Source of the DNA: Utricularia gibba
Taxonomy: Eukaryota; Streptophyta; Magnoliopsida; Lamiales; Lentibulariaceae
Direction of reading: 5' to 3'
NCBI GenBank assembly: GCA_002189035.1
Contig: NEEC01000007.1
Span: 2,108,001 to 2,172,000, forward strand
Length of the DNA: 64,000 nt
Shown here: positions 40,705-52,381 of the stretch, piece after piece
How the letters are laid out: each line of letters starts with the position of its first letter
Numbering within the stretch: the first letter of the stretch is position 1
Notes under the pieces: model-generated
Told to the model about the DNA's origin: nothing
Databases searched by the model: none
Seen by the model: only the letters and a program-made list of their open reading frames with translations
Translations under genes and position numbers: made by a program

Positions 40705-41930
40705 TTCAATTAATGTTCTGGAATTATATTATAGCTTATGGTTATGAATGAAAATCAAATATTTCATTAATCAATATCCTCATTTTTCAATCCAATTTTA
40801 ACAGTTAAAATTGCAATTTAATGATTAGGAAATAAATTTAATTTTTCTAACTATAACACTGAGAACGCGCTGCTGTACTCTTGGTGTTTTAGATGAAGTT
40901 TCAAAAGAAATATTATATAATAAAAAAAGATAATGATTAATGACCTGGCGCCAAGCTCACTATTACAGGAGTGAATCCGTTGGGCTTCACCATTTTGGGC
41001 TTTCAATTGAGCCGACAGTTACCCATATATGATCCAATTTGACTATAAAATTTCTTAATCTTGAAAAATTATTTAATAATTGTGTAATTAAATAATTATC
41101 ATACATAAATTCAGAATCAATTATTATGTTTAGTAAGTTGTAAAGATTCAATTTATATTTTATTAATAAAATAATTTCTAAATAAAGGAAACTCCCAAAT
41201 GATGCGTTGTTTTTTGGTTTGTTTTTTTCATCATTTTTAATATTAAAATTTACTAAAGGTATCTATACTCGAGATTAAAAAAATGGACGGAATGTATGCA
41301 TTATTGGCATGTTCCTTCGGGTTGGTTTTATTCACAAATCAAGTTCCGATGTTGGGGGGTAGTTCGGGTATTTCACAAATAAATCCAACGGAAGAGTCTC
41401 ATGTGAAATGCCACGTTGTCGTTACTCTTTGATAACAATAAATTGGAGGAGGTTGGTTTTATTGAATTTGTCCTGTCGAGATTCAGTCCATTGACCAAAA
41501 TAGCCCTGTTTTTTTAAAAATAGATTCTCTGAAAAAGCAGACCACAAAGCACTATTTCCCTGACAAGGCCACCCACATGTCTGTTTTACTGCCCACGTTT
41601 TTCGATGCAGTTTTTAAATTTTTAACAGCATTTATTGCTTAATTTCTTTAATTATAAAATTAAAAAAATACAAAAAATGAAATTTTCGAATTTCTCAATT
41701 GAATTAATTACCATGCAATATTTTTATTTTGAGGTTTGAGGTATAAATATTGGTAATTAATTTACAAGTTTAAAAAATGGGGATAAATTGGAGCACCCCA
41801 CTTTCTCTGTGGCTTTGCATTCAAAAACTCTTGTCTTTCTGGTTAGAACGAAATCTAGCAAAGATTTTGCTTTGATCCCGTCTCGTCTACACGCAAAAAG
41901 ATTGAATCTTTGCTGAGGAAAAAGGAGAAA

Positions 41931-43849
41931 ATGAAACCCGCCGCCATGGGATCTCCTCATCTGGTGTTGTGGTTCTTATTCAGTTTTTGCATTTCCATCA
42001 CTTGTTCAGTGGACGAAGATGGTCTTTCTCTGTTGGCTCTTCAATCCGCCATTTCTCAAGATCCGAAGCAGTCGCTTGCTTCATGGAATGAGTCGGATTC
42101 ATCTCCATGTTCTTGGCGTGGAATCACTTGCGATCCTTTCACCGGGAAAGTGGTCGGGATTTCACTTCCTGGAAAGGGTCTGGCTGGCTACATTCCTTCA
42201 GAAATCGGTGCTCTCACTTTTCTGTCTTATCTTGATCTATCGCACAACTCCTTTTCAGGGCCTCTCCCTAGCGAAATCGTCACGCTTTCTTACCTTTCTC
42301 ATCTTGATTTATCTTCAAATAGCTTTAATGGCACGATTCCTGAGGGTTTGAGCAATTTGAGCCGCCTCACAGGAACACTGAATCTCTCGTATAATGCATT
42401 TTCCGGGGAGATTCCGGCGAGTTTAGGTGCTTTGCCGGTGATGCTCTGTTTCGATTTCAGTCATAATAACTTAACTGGGAAAGTGCCGGAAGCTGGCTCA
42501 CTTTTGAACCAGGGGCCAACAGCTTTTTCTGGGAATCCTTATCTCTGCGGGTTTCCATTAAACACGCCGTGTACATCTCCAGCAGAAGCTCAAAACCCGG
42601 CATTTTTGAGCACCCCTCTAAATCATCGCAATTCAGGGGTTTCTTACAGAAAATCCAAGGATTTACTGATGGTAATTGCTGTGATTTTTGGGTTTTCGTT
42701 GTTGGTTGCTCTTGTTTCTGTCTCAACATGGGCTGCAACAAGAAAAGGGAAGAGAGATGAGAGTAAGAGTGGATTTGAAAGCGACGAAGTTACGGGAATG
42801 GAAGAGAGAAAAAAGGGCAGATTCGTTGTATTGGATGAAGGATTCGAAATGGGGTTGGAGGATTTGTTGAGGGCATCTGCTTACGTTTTAGGGAAGAGTA
42901 AAAGCGGTATAGTTTACAAGGTGGTCGTCAGCGGAGGGAAGGGTGGCGCAGCATCTATTCCGGTGGCGGTGCGCCGCCTCAGTGAGGTTGAAGGCGATGA
43001 TGGTTTGAGGCTCAAGGAGTTCGAAAGCGAGATTGAATCCATTGCCAAAATTCAGCACCCCAACATCGTGAAGCTCAAGGCCTATTACTATTCAAAAGAT
43101 GAGAAGTTTCTGGTTTCTGAGTTCATAAGAAATGGCAGCTTGCACACAGCACTTCATGGTATAGCTTCTTAAACTGGTCTTGTTTTACCACGGCAACTGC
43201 ACTCAACTCGAACAAAGTTGTAAGAATCTGAGCCATTCGTGTTATTGCAGGAACAGGTACAGGGAATAACTCGTTCCACGGTGCACTAACATGGGCAATG
43301 CGGCTCAGAATCGCACAAGAGGTTGCCAAAGGCCTAACCCACATCCATGAATTTAGCAACAGAAAGTACATTCATGGAAGCATAACATCATCCAAGATCC
43401 TCCTCAACGACGACCTGAAGCCGTTCATTGCCGGATTCGGCATGCTCCGGCTCCAGCAAGGAGCTTCAAAACCTGCTGGTTCAGCCCAGAGGAGCAAAAG
43501 CACAATCATGTATACTGCACCAGAAGCTCGTGACGGGAACGCCAGACTGACCCAGAAGTGTGACGTATACTCCTATGGGATCGTGCTGTTGGAGCTGCTC
43601 ACCGGTCGGTTGCCCGATGGCCGCCCCGAAAGCGGCGGAATGGGGCTGGAAGCAGTTGTGAGGGAGGCATTTCGTGAGGAAAGGAGGCTGGCTGAGATCA
43701 TAGATCCTTCTCTTCTGGGAGAGATTGATGCTAAGAAACAAGTCGTTGCATTGTTTCATACTGCGCTGAGCTGCACGGAGGGTGATCCCGATTCGAGGCC
43801 GAGGATGAGGACGGTGTCGGAGAATCTGGATTGCATCAAGACCCTATGA
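41931..43849 (+). CDS. LRR receptor-like kinase, ZAR1-like subfamily, predicted pseudokinase
   Basis: Two exons, 41931-43158 and 43251-43849, join in frame (608 aa). Order: signal peptide (about 1-27); LRRNT with the paired-cysteine CSWRGITC; about five LRRs (LSYLDLSHNSFSGPLPSEI and similar); a CGFPL cap; a transmembrane helix near 245-265; and a kinase-fold domain. It resembles LRR-III receptors such as ZAR1 (At2g01210), which share VAVRRL in place of the usual VAIK. The catalytic loop that reads HGDVKPSN in ZAR1 here reads HGSITSSK (451-458), losing the catalytic Asp (Ser453) and metal-binding Asn (Lys458). DFG reads GFG (471-473). Phosphotransfer is therefore unlikely; a scaffold or co-receptor role is inferred. 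The APE region (YTAPEA) and the GIVLLELLTGRLP segment are intact, so the fold seems kept. Confidence 0.9.
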
Positions 43850-44450
43850 GAACCCCGCGACGGCACGATGGACAAGATTGAAGATGAAGAACCAAGCTTT
43901 TTGTTTGTGGGAAGTTCTTAGTTCCTTTGGTTGCTTGTGTTGTACAGACTAGAGGCTCTGTATTGGGCTCGGCCCAAATAATATGGGCCATGCTGCCTTT
44001 TGAAATCAACGGCTTAATAATAATATCTTGTAAGTGACCATGGCATGCTATGTTTGGTATCATATCCAAATTTGGATACGTGGCAATCGACGAGAATGAT
44101 TAAATAGAGAAATAGTGCGATAATATCCAACATTTTAATCTTTTTTTTTTAAAATAACGTAAAACCATGATATTTGAGTGTACTAATCGGATAATATTGT
44201 ATAAATAACATGTGACATTTGGTATTATTCCACCTTGCACACCTTTTGTAGAAAATCTTTTTTTTTTTTGCATCAAATATCCGAATGGATAAGTCCCACT
44301 ATATTTTTTTAAAAATGACAAAACAAATTTTCAAATTTTTATTTTATTAATGAGTTATGGTGGGAAGAAAAGTCAACAAAAGACACGAATTTATTTTCTT
44401 CTTCCACTCCACTCTTCCAACGTTCACACTTCGGAGTTGAGATTGCAGAT
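43850..44450. other. Convergent spacer, LRR kinase to PGIP
   Basis: 3' UTRs of the two convergent genes and AT-rich sequence with T runs at about 44142 and 44260. Nothing else recognised. Confidence 0.5.
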
Positions 44451-45485
44451 TTAACGGGGGCAGGCTGGCAACGGCGACCCGCAGAGGCACCGGTTATGGA
44501 AATAAGCGGTGGCGTCGAGGCTCTGCAGATTACTGCCGACGGGGATGGGCCCACAGAGCCTATTGTAACTTACGTTCAAGTATATATGATCCAGCTGCGC
44601 CAGTCCCGCCGGCAAGCCGCCATAGATTTGGTTGTGGTCGATATACAAAACCTCCAAAGTCTGGGGGATTTCCACCGCCGATAGATCGAAATGGAACATG
44701 TTTCTCGACAAATCGAGGGTATGTATACTCTTATTCCTTCCCAACAGAAAAGATGCGTCGCCTTGGAGCATATTCCGCCCTAGTTCCACCAACGTGAAAT
44801 TGGCGTCGCCCAGAGACCTGGGTATCGTCCCAGAGAGGAGATTATGGGAAAGGCGGAGGTAAAAATCGCTCGCGGTGAACTTCCCGAAGGAATCAGGGAT
44901 TTGCCCGGTGAGTTTATTCCGGCCGAGATTGAGGCCGGAAAGTTTCGGGAGATCTGCAAGGGACGCCGGAATAGACCCGGTGAGAACATTGAAGGACAAA
45001 TCGAGAAACCAGAGATTCTTGAGTTGGCCAAGAAAATCAGGAACCGGGCCGGAGAGATTGGTCCAGCTGAGCCACAGGAACTGCAGATTATTAAGCTTGC
45101 TTATCGCCCTCGGTATTTCTCCGTTCAGTTCTGCGAGATGTCTAAACGTCAGTTTCTGAAGGTACGGGAGGTCTCCGATCGAGGGCGGGATCTGGGCAGA
45201 TATATTGTTGTCCTGAAAGAGATGGAACTCAACGATCCGTCCGTTATCGTCGCATTCGACGACGTACCAGTTGCAGCAATCGGTGTTCGGGATCCACGAG
45301 GCTAAATGGTACGGATCTCCGAGATCCTTTTTTATCCTCAGGAGGACTTTGTAGTCCTCAGGGTTGCATTTGAACTTCACGCTCGCAGCTGCGGTGGCCG
45401 TGAGCAACAAAAGAAGCAAGCCGGAGAAGACGGAAAGAGCTTCCGCGGGCTGCTTTCCCATTCTAGCTTCTGCAATTTTAAGCAT
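44451..45485 (-). CDS. polygalacturonase-inhibitor (PGIP)-like LRR protein
   Basis: A single-exon gene of 344 aa from the ATG at 45485; an in-frame ATG at 45461 also directly precedes the signal peptide. PGIPs are apoplastic LRR proteins that bind and restrain fungal endopolygalacturonases. A signal peptide (about residues 10-35) precedes the LRRNT CNPEDYKVLLRIKKDL...HLASW with CCNWY. About ten 24-residue extracellular LRRs follow (LSWTNLSGPVPDFLGQLKNL, LDLSFNVLTGSIPASL and others). The LRRCT ends with NRLCGPIP...YFHNRCLCGSPLP and a final Cys. The length matches the family (about 330-345 aa), and no break is seen. Whether it inhibits a given polygalacturonase depends on concave-face residues and cannot be told here. 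Confidence 0.92.
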   Translation of the reverse strand: MLKIAEARMGKQPAEALSVFSGLLLLLLTATAAASVKFKCNPEDYKVLLRIKKDLGDPYHLASWIPNTDCCNWYVVECDDNGRIVEFHLFQDNNISAQIPPSIGDLPYLQKLTFRHLAELNGEIPRAISKLNNLQFLWLSWTNLSGPVPDFLGQLKNLWFLDLSFNVLTGSIPASLADLPKLSGLNLGRNKLTGQIPDSFGKFTASDFYLRLSHNLLSGTIPRSLGDANFTLVELGRNMLQGDASFLLGRNKSIHTLDLSRNMFHFDLSAVEIPQTLEVLYIDHNQIYGGLPAGLAQLDHIYLNVSYNRLCGPIPVGSNLQSLDATAYFHNRCLCGSPLPACPR

Positions 45486-45776
45486 CAAGCTGTGGCTATT
45501 TATAGTAAGTAATACTTCGGCTTTTCTTAGTATTAGCTCCCCAAGTATATTTATATAATATTATTGTAGTCCTTTATGAGTTGGACAGCAGGATTGCGCA
45601 GGGAAGAAGATGGCAGAAGGATTGACAGAGAAGAAGGAACTTCAGAACAAGTAAACAGGATAGAGAGATTACTTAAGAGTTCGTTTCCCAGGAGACCAAC
45701 ACCAGAACAAAGAATTACCATAAAACATAGACGGCGCATCCAAGGCGGCGGAGCAGGGAAGGGGTATTGCCGGAGA

Positions 45777-48095
45777 TTACAGCATGCAGTCGGTCCTTGC
45801 CGGCAGCCTTCTGAAGAAGTTGAGCGGCACCGATGGTAGCTTGTGCCGGAACCTGGGATGTCTCAACACGTAGAACCCTGTAATGAGTGCGACCACTTGG
45901 AAAGGTGTGACGTAGAGAACAATGGCGGCGACCAGGCAGAAAATCACGAACAGGGCTGTGGCTCTCGGGTCTCTCCAGCTTAGAAGAGACTGAAGCCTCT
46001 CCCCTTGCGTCGCCAGGTCGCCCACGACCGTCTGAATCCGGCCTGCGATGCTTCGTAAACGATCGTACCTCATTCGGACGAGGTCAGCAGGGCGGGAAGT
46101 CGGGAAGGTGTCGAACTCCTCATCGAGCTCGTCGGGGTGCGCGTTTTCGGCGCAGGAGAGGCGGGTGTCCATGTGGGGCGGGTGCCTCGGTCTCCACCGG
46201 TAGTACCAGACTCCGATCAGGAACAGGTAGAGGAAGATGGTGGGCAGTATGAGTTCAGGGTACAACACGAGTATGATGAACAGGATGTGAATCAGGACGG
46301 TGGTGATCGGATTCTTCCAATGGCAAATCTGATCGAACCATTTCCCGATCGCGATCACGCCACCGAGAACACCCATGATCCTGAAGAAGTTAGCTTTGCT
46401 TCGCCTCATGCTCCACATGTGGGAGCTCACGTCCAGCATATACTCCACCACCTCCTTCCTCAGAGGTGGCTCCGCACGGCTCAGCCTCAGGGAGACGATC
46501 TGAGTAGCCTGATGCCTCAGATTGTCAAGCTGAGTAATAGTCAGAGGATGAATGTAGTGCATCTTGGGGAGCAGGGGCTGAGCGTACATGTGCATCATGT
46601 TCACCAGTGAGGAGCAGGTGAATCGGACGGCCAAGTGAATCTCACCCATCTTCTTCACTCCCGAGTTGTGCAGCACCAGCAGAGGATATGAATGGGTGTA
46701 CACCCGATCCGTTTCCAGAGTCGACAGACGGATCCGGACCTTCCCGATCCTTGAATCCCTCCCAGATTTATCCCCAGGATGCAGATGGCCATTATCGAAG
46801 ACACCAACAGTCACTACAGTGCAGGGATCATACACCTCCCAAGTGTATTGCTCATTCCACTTGGGAGCGAAGCTGTCGATGATTGTTCTAGTTCTGACCC
46901 ACTTTTGTCCGTATTTGGCAACACAGTATGCATCCGTGCTCGCACGCCCGTCTTTGGATTTCATCGGAGAAAGTCCGTGAGCATTCAGAATCCCCAGCTC
47001 CAGAATCCCAATGCTTGATTTCCAGAGCACTTTTGCAGTTGGCCTGAGATCGCTGCTGTAGTGAGTCGACTCATCCAGAACATGGTACCCACCTTCCAGA
47101 CAAATCCTCATATGAATCTTGCTGGCGAATTTCACTTCCTTTTTCTTCTCACCATCAACCATGACATGCTTCTCCAGATTATACCATCTTGAACCCACAG
47201 GCTTGTGATCCAGCCTCCTGTCAACGTATTGCAATGGAATGCCACACACTCCCAGAACTTCATCCTTGTTGGGTGCAACACGGTCTTCGATGCTTAAAAT
47301 GAGGGGATCCTCGAAGGGTTCAGCAGCCACGAACATCAGATCCTCATTCCACATCGGGTTTATAGATTTGCTCATGGAAACTCTTGTCCTCAGCGCCTGG
47401 TTTCCTAAGATGGCTTTGACATAAACTTCGGGATATCGGCCCTTGTCGTTGGGAATCAGATCCTGGGCTTCGATCACGTTCACTCTCAGATACCAGAGCT
47501 TGGGTGACAAGTAGACCTTTGATCGTATGTTTGCCACACCATCAGAACCGCTAACAGCAGCAGCATCAGAATGCCATGCCTCTGGGAATGCCTCATCTGC
47601 TTGAGTTCCCATCCACACAGCCAGCATAAGCTCTCCCTTGGCCTTTTCATTCCTGCGGTCCTCCAGACGATACCACTGGGGTGCCAATGGACTGTCAGGA
47701 GGAACCCTTTTGGGGATCTCACCCAAATCAAAAAGAACCCTACCAACGAAGTCATCCTTGACAACATCCTTGTCCTTCACTATTACTTCAAGAACAGATG
47801 CCTGAATCCGGTCTTTTGAGAAGGCGAACACCTGATTCCACTCCGGGTTCGATTTTTTCTCGAAATGGCGTGTCAATCCTCTGTAGTTTCCCAGCCTGAC
47901 TTCAACATATGGATCCAGGCTACCAGTGACATCCTTTCCGGGAAGATCCTTTGCCTTCACAACTCGGACATAAAGATACTGCATTTGCTCAACGAGATCA
48001 TAAGTGCTGGTAAGTTTATCTCCGGTAACCTTTCCACCGCCGAGGCGGGGATTGGTTTCCTTCAATGCAAAATCTTCTTGCTGGGGCCTCTGCAT
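45777..48095 (-). CDS. multiple C2 domain and transmembrane region protein (MCTP/FTIP type)
   Basis: A single coding exon of 772 aa. Plant MCTPs tether ER to the plasma membrane at plasmodesmata, and some move FT or homeodomain proteins. Three C2 domains are visible: from about residue 41 (LYVRVVKAKDLPGKDVTGSLDPYVEV), about 205 (LWYLRVNVIEAQDLIPNDKG) and about 365 (GILELGILNAHGLSPMKSKDG). The C-terminal phosphoribosyltransferase-C (PRT_C) region has two hydrophobic hairpins (FIILVLYPELILPTIFLYLF and the ATALFVIFCLVAAIVLYV area) and ends RLPARTDCML. The ATG at 48095 is chosen over an in-frame one at 48134, because a splice acceptor (CGCTTGGCAG) lies just upstream, so the first codons of the longer frame are leader intron. 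A likely 36-base leader exon lies at 49149-49184. Confidence 0.94.
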   Translation of the reverse strand: MQRPQQEDFALKETNPRLGGGKVTGDKLTSTYDLVEQMQYLYVRVVKAKDLPGKDVTGSLDPYVEVRLGNYRGLTRHFEKKSNPEWNQVFAFSKDRIQASVLEVIVKDKDVVKDDFVGRVLFDLGEIPKRVPPDSPLAPQWYRLEDRRNEKAKGELMLAVWMGTQADEAFPEAWHSDAAAVSGSDGVANIRSKVYLSPKLWYLRVNVIEAQDLIPNDKGRYPEVYVKAILGNQALRTRVSMSKSINPMWNEDLMFVAAEPFEDPLILSIEDRVAPNKDEVLGVCGIPLQYVDRRLDHKPVGSRWYNLEKHVMVDGEKKKEVKFASKIHMRICLEGGYHVLDESTHYSSDLRPTAKVLWKSSIGILELGILNAHGLSPMKSKDGRASTDAYCVAKYGQKWVRTRTIIDSFAPKWNEQYTWEVYDPCTVVTVGVFDNGHLHPGDKSGRDSRIGKVRIRLSTLETDRVYTHSYPLLVLHNSGVKKMGEIHLAVRFTCSSLVNMMHMYAQPLLPKMHYIHPLTITQLDNLRHQATQIVSLRLSRAEPPLRKEVVEYMLDVSSHMWSMRRSKANFFRIMGVLGGVIAIGKWFDQICHWKNPITTVLIHILFIILVLYPELILPTIFLYLFLIGVWYYRWRPRHPPHMDTRLSCAENAHPDELDEEFDTFPTSRPADLVRMRYDRLRSIAGRIQTVVGDLATQGERLQSLLSWRDPRATALFVIFCLVAAIVLYVTPFQVVALITGFYVLRHPRFRHKLPSVPLNFFRRLPARTDCML

Positions 48096-49300
48096 TTCCT
48101 CGGGTTCTTTAGAATCTGCCAAGCGCAAAAGCAAAAGGGTTACGTGACTTCTGAATCACTCGACAAATGCTGGTTTGGGTTATAATCGGCTATAGAAGAA
48201 AGCGATGCATAACCTTGATTTCTATATGAAAAAGTAGCCTCAGTTTAACGACGAATCCAGAATCTGAGAAGTAACCCACGATATTAGGATTACATCAAGA
48301 CGCAGCCGCTATTAAAGTAACAAACAAAAGTGCAGACAAAACCAGGTAGAAGATTCTAACACAAAACCAAAAAAAAAAAAAAAAAAAAACAGACCTGGGA
48401 GTTCAAGTAGTTTACACCCAGATGTAAATTCCGATGGCGAAAATCAAGATGGTAAAGCGAGGCAAAGTCAACTGAAGAAGAGGTTCCGAAGACCACTAAG
48501 GAAATTTTGCTGCCTGGAGAAATGCTATTCTGCACGCCCAGAACTTATTCCACAGTCGGATCTGGACACAGAAGCACAAAGAAATAACGAAAGAGAGAAA
48601 AACTAAGGCAACAAAGCACAAAAATTAACTATTCGGCAATTTTCAGGACACCCAGATGTCAATTTTCGATGGTAACAACACGAGAGTAAATATCAGTAAA
48701 AGTGAAGAAGTCCCAGCCAAGAAAGAAGGAAATTTCGCACCCTAGAGCATAACATCTTGCAAACCCAGAATAAAATTCTACCGCATCGGATCTAAACCGA
48801 ACCCAGAGAAACACAGAAAGGAGGACATAAAAAGGAAGATGGAATTGACTACCCGACAAATCGGCGAACGCATTCTAATCAATTTCTTACGTTAATGTTA
48901 GGAAAACGCAACCTATCGAAGAAATTTGAGATCTTTGAAGAGGGAAAACAGCTGAAACCAAAAAGAAACAGCAATGCAGTTGAAGAATAAAGCGGAGAAA
49001 CCAACTTGACCTTCACCACAAACCTTCCCCTCTGCTACTTATCTAACAATTTTTTTCTCTGTCGGGGACGAAGAAAAGATGTTTGTGTGATGTTCCTCCA
49101 TGACGAAAGTAAGGTGCTTTAAGCAAAAGTAGATAACTATGAATATACCTTGCGGGTTCACTTCTTCCACGATAAGGTTCTCTCCTGCAGAGCGAATGTC
49201 ACAAGTCACTACGGCGAGAAGAAAAGGGGTAAAGGAAAGAAAGAGTGATGAGAGTGTGAGAGAATGACAAAAGGAGAGAAAGGGGCTTGCATCCAGTATA
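48096..49300 (-). other. MCTP leader with introns and promoter
   Basis: Splice-like signals on the minus strand suggest a leader intron ending about 48118 (TTGGCAG) and a small exon 49149-49184, bounded by CTCTGCAG and GTATATTC. A poly(A) run of 21 (plus strand) lies at 48369-48389. No protein gene is recognised. Confidence 0.4.
48369..48389. repeat. poly(A) tract
   Basis: 21 consecutive A on the plus strand, inside the presumed MCTP leader intron. Confidence 0.9.
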
Positions 49301-51853
49301 AAGAAAAAGCCACAACACAAACCGTGGGAGCAAGAATCAAGACAATTCTTCCTTCAATTAATTCCACCACCAAATCCCCAAAACACTCAAAATGGACTCT
49401 CTATAATTTCCTAACCTCCCTCAAGATGAAAACCAGTGGTGGGGGTCGGCCCGTCGACAGTGAAGTATACAAAAGATTTCTCCTTTACCAAAATCACCTA
49501 TACCCCACTACCCCCGTGCTCCTCCTACACTTCTCAGGTTTTGTAAGCCTGTGACCGCCGGTGGGCCGGAATGTTCGCCGGAGATACTACAAACAATATT
49601 AAACTAGAACCAAAATAGTAGCCCCTAGTTAGGATTCCGCACCCAGCTCGATGCTGATAACTTTTTAAATTCTTCAGACGAACATTTCAACCATCGAGGT
49701 TTTATAGATCCTTCTTCAATGCAATAAATGGTGTTCAATTTTCAAATGTCCATTTTAATGTCACCCTCAAACTCCCAAAAACAAAAAAAAAAAACTTTTC
49801 AAATATAGCTTTTAAAAAATAAAAATGCTCTTAAACTTTTGAAATAAAACTTTCTATTTGTTTATAAGAAATTATTTTTAAAAAGTTAATCAAGAAACAT
49901 AAATAGAATCTATTTAATGTCATTCATAATTGGGATTCCAGTTTTGCATTCTTTGTTACTTTTTATCCACAAATAAAAAAGTATATTTAAACTCATTTTT
50001 CAGGTGATAAAGATTTGCCAAGTGACAGAGTTCATGATCTCCCCCACCAATTGATCTAGAGTAAAAAACCTGCACATTAATAAATAAATCAAAATTGGTG
50101 GTTTTATATTATAATGTCTTTTTTTATCAATAAAACGTTTATTAATACACATATTAATATAATATGTGTAATTATAAGTAATGATAATGGAGATTCTAAT
50201 TCTAAAAATTAGAATAAAATGAATTTATTTTTTTAAAAAAAATGGAATAGCATATGTTATTTGCGTATGATATTTAATAATAAATAGCTAAAATACGTGA
50301 ACCAGTCATATTCATGATAATGAAGAGCAAAATGGTTCTCCCATTTTAGGAATTTGGACAATGAGGTTGAATTTTTTTTAATTCTTTTATTCAATTTCCA
50401 TTAAAATTAGAAATCAGTTAATTACTATAATTATAAAGAAGTTCGAATTTTCAAATTGTTTCCTACAAAGGTAAATATAATATTTAAGGAAACACATGCA
50501 ACGTAAAAAAAAATAAGAAATTTCTTTTTTAGAAAATACAAATTTATAAATTTATTTTGCAAATTTGACGGCTATTTTTAGTAATATAATCTCAATTTTT
50601 TAATTTAAACACTTTTGAAATCACAATATATAATTATTATTATTTGTCACATCAATAAAGAAATAATTTTTTATATATTTGAGGGGAAAACAAAACGTCG
50701 CCAATTATACTTTATTAAACAAGGAACAGTACGAATCATACCATTTTGCAATTGACGATATGGCCCATGCATATTGAATGTATTGGACTGCTGGAGAAAG
50801 GGTATAACAGTCTTTGCATTATAATGATAATTGATTCTTTTGATTTTTCTGGGATGCGCTTCGCAACATGGTCGCATTCGTGATTCCCCTGATGTGACTG
50901 GAGCGGGCCCCGTTGTAGACCGCCGATGCCGACGCTGCAACCATAGGAGCCCACCGACACCGCCGTGCGCCGTCGCGACCGACGGAGCATTGATGTGTTG
51001 TCAAACCTGATTTGGACGATACGATAATATTCTTTTCCTGCACAAATCCACCATTTGGATCTAGAAATTTGATTCGGTCTAGGATTCTGGTGATTGTGAT
51101 CAGATTTCGGTTAATGGAGTTGATCATAAGAACTTGATCGACTGTTGTGCATTATCAAATGATGATTTTAGCGACAAACTCCTGTCATTCCTGATGAATT
51201 TCCATGCAGTAACATCGTCTGAGCGAAATCTAGATCAGAAGATTCGAAATCCTTTGCTCTTCATCGTATTTGGATTTTTTTTTGTCAGATTTGGCTTCTG
51301 AATCGTGCGATTTGTATATTGCACTTTTTAAGCATCTCCATTCAGAAGGTTTAGCTGTATATACCTTGTGTACCATCTCTTGTCACATGCTAATGGTTTG
51401 GAATATACTGATCTTGATGCATTTTAATCTGTATCGCAAGGTATATGGTCCTGAGTCATAACGTAGCCTCTACCCTTCATAGTGCCGCATTTTTCGACAG
51501 TTAGTTCTTACGGTTATTTCTGATATTGCTTTTCTGGTCCCTTCTCATTATGTATAAATATCGATTATGTTTCCTCCTCCGTGCTTCTTTAACTCTAGCT
51601 CACTTTCGATCGTGTTTTTTATTTGAAATATCCTTTGTTTCCTGCTGTGTGACTTGAGTTTTTTTCGATTTTCCAGCACCACCATCTTTTCTGTCACGTA
51701 TGCCGTGGTTGAAGGAATAATTGGTGAGTGCATTGCCCAATTCTCTTTTTTCTAGAATGTGCATGTTGGTTGTGTTCTTTAAGTTTGTCTACGACACCCC
51801 CTGCCCCCCGCTGTATGTTGTAGGTCATTGAATATTACTCTTAATTTTCAATA

Positions 51854-52381
51854 GGCATCATGCAATGTTTGGCAGCTGGTCTCAAAGCCTAGTGTAAATA
51901 AGAAGCAGCTGCGCCTGTCCCCTCAAAGCCTCATCAAATACCTAAACTCCTCCCTGTCTAATTACTCGCCATGGATTGGTAAGTTTTACTCGTTAAAAAT
52001 TACTCTTAGTTTTTCCAAATGACATGGGAATGTCATGTACCTGTTTTTTGTTTGCCAACTTCTAAACCCATTCCAACCTACCCCGATTCCACCCTCACTA
52101 TTTCTTACAGCTTTCACCAGAGATTCGAACTCGGGACCATATCTCGATCGTCACCTCCTTTTCACCCTCCCTTCCTACCACATGTCCCAACCTGCCTCCC
52201 TACTTGCTAAACCAGTTGGTGAACCGCATCAAACCATGTGTCAATGTGTTCCAAGTCCAAGCTTTCTCTGTTAGTTACCCTGGATGATAAGCTTTTACCT
52301 CATAGTCTGTGAAGTCACTTTAAATTCTCATGGCATCAGGAAATGTTTGACGGCTGGTGTTAAAGCCTAGAACTAAATAAG
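51854..52381. repeat. Diverged direct repeat pair, about 50 bases each
   Basis: 51854-51902 and 52332-52381 align over about 50 bases with about 9 differences (GGCATCA..AATGTTTG..GGCTGGT..AAAGCCTAG..TAAATAAG), offset 478. Both copies can be read in one frame as GI(M/R)(Q/K)CL(A/T)AG(L/V)KA then TAG. Confidence 0.7.
52110..52235 (-). mobile_element. Possible tRNA-derived SINE remnant
   Basis: On the minus strand GAGTTCGAATCTC (52120-52132) matches the Pol III B box GWTCRANNC. An A-box-like TGGTAGGAAGG lies about 36 bases upstream (52168-52179), and another TGGTTTAGCAAG at 52203-52214. No target duplication or clear A-rich end was identified. Confidence 0.3.

Larger units (their letters stand above)
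38787..41930. other. Divergent intergenic region, bHLH to LRR kinase
   Basis: The bHLH leader and promoter lie to about 39200, then 3 kb of mostly AT-rich sequence. A Site II and G-box patch lies at 40080-40400, and a 30-base (AT)n run lies at 40672-40701. The frame at 40046-40396 is proline-rich low complexity, not a supported gene. Confidence 0.5.

Noticed and set aside
46137-46610. 157-codon plus frame under the MCTP gene
   Set aside because: Shadow of the conserved MCTP coding sequence on the other strand.
50671-51127. Arg-rich minus-strand frames
   Set aside because: Overlapping frames driven by a short GC-rich patch; no family features.
51155-51222. Box C (ATGATGA), box C'-like (TGATGAA) and box D (CTGA) in order, like a C/D snoRNA
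   Set aside because: Flanking bases do not form a terminal stem and no D' box precedes C'; motifs this short occur by chance.
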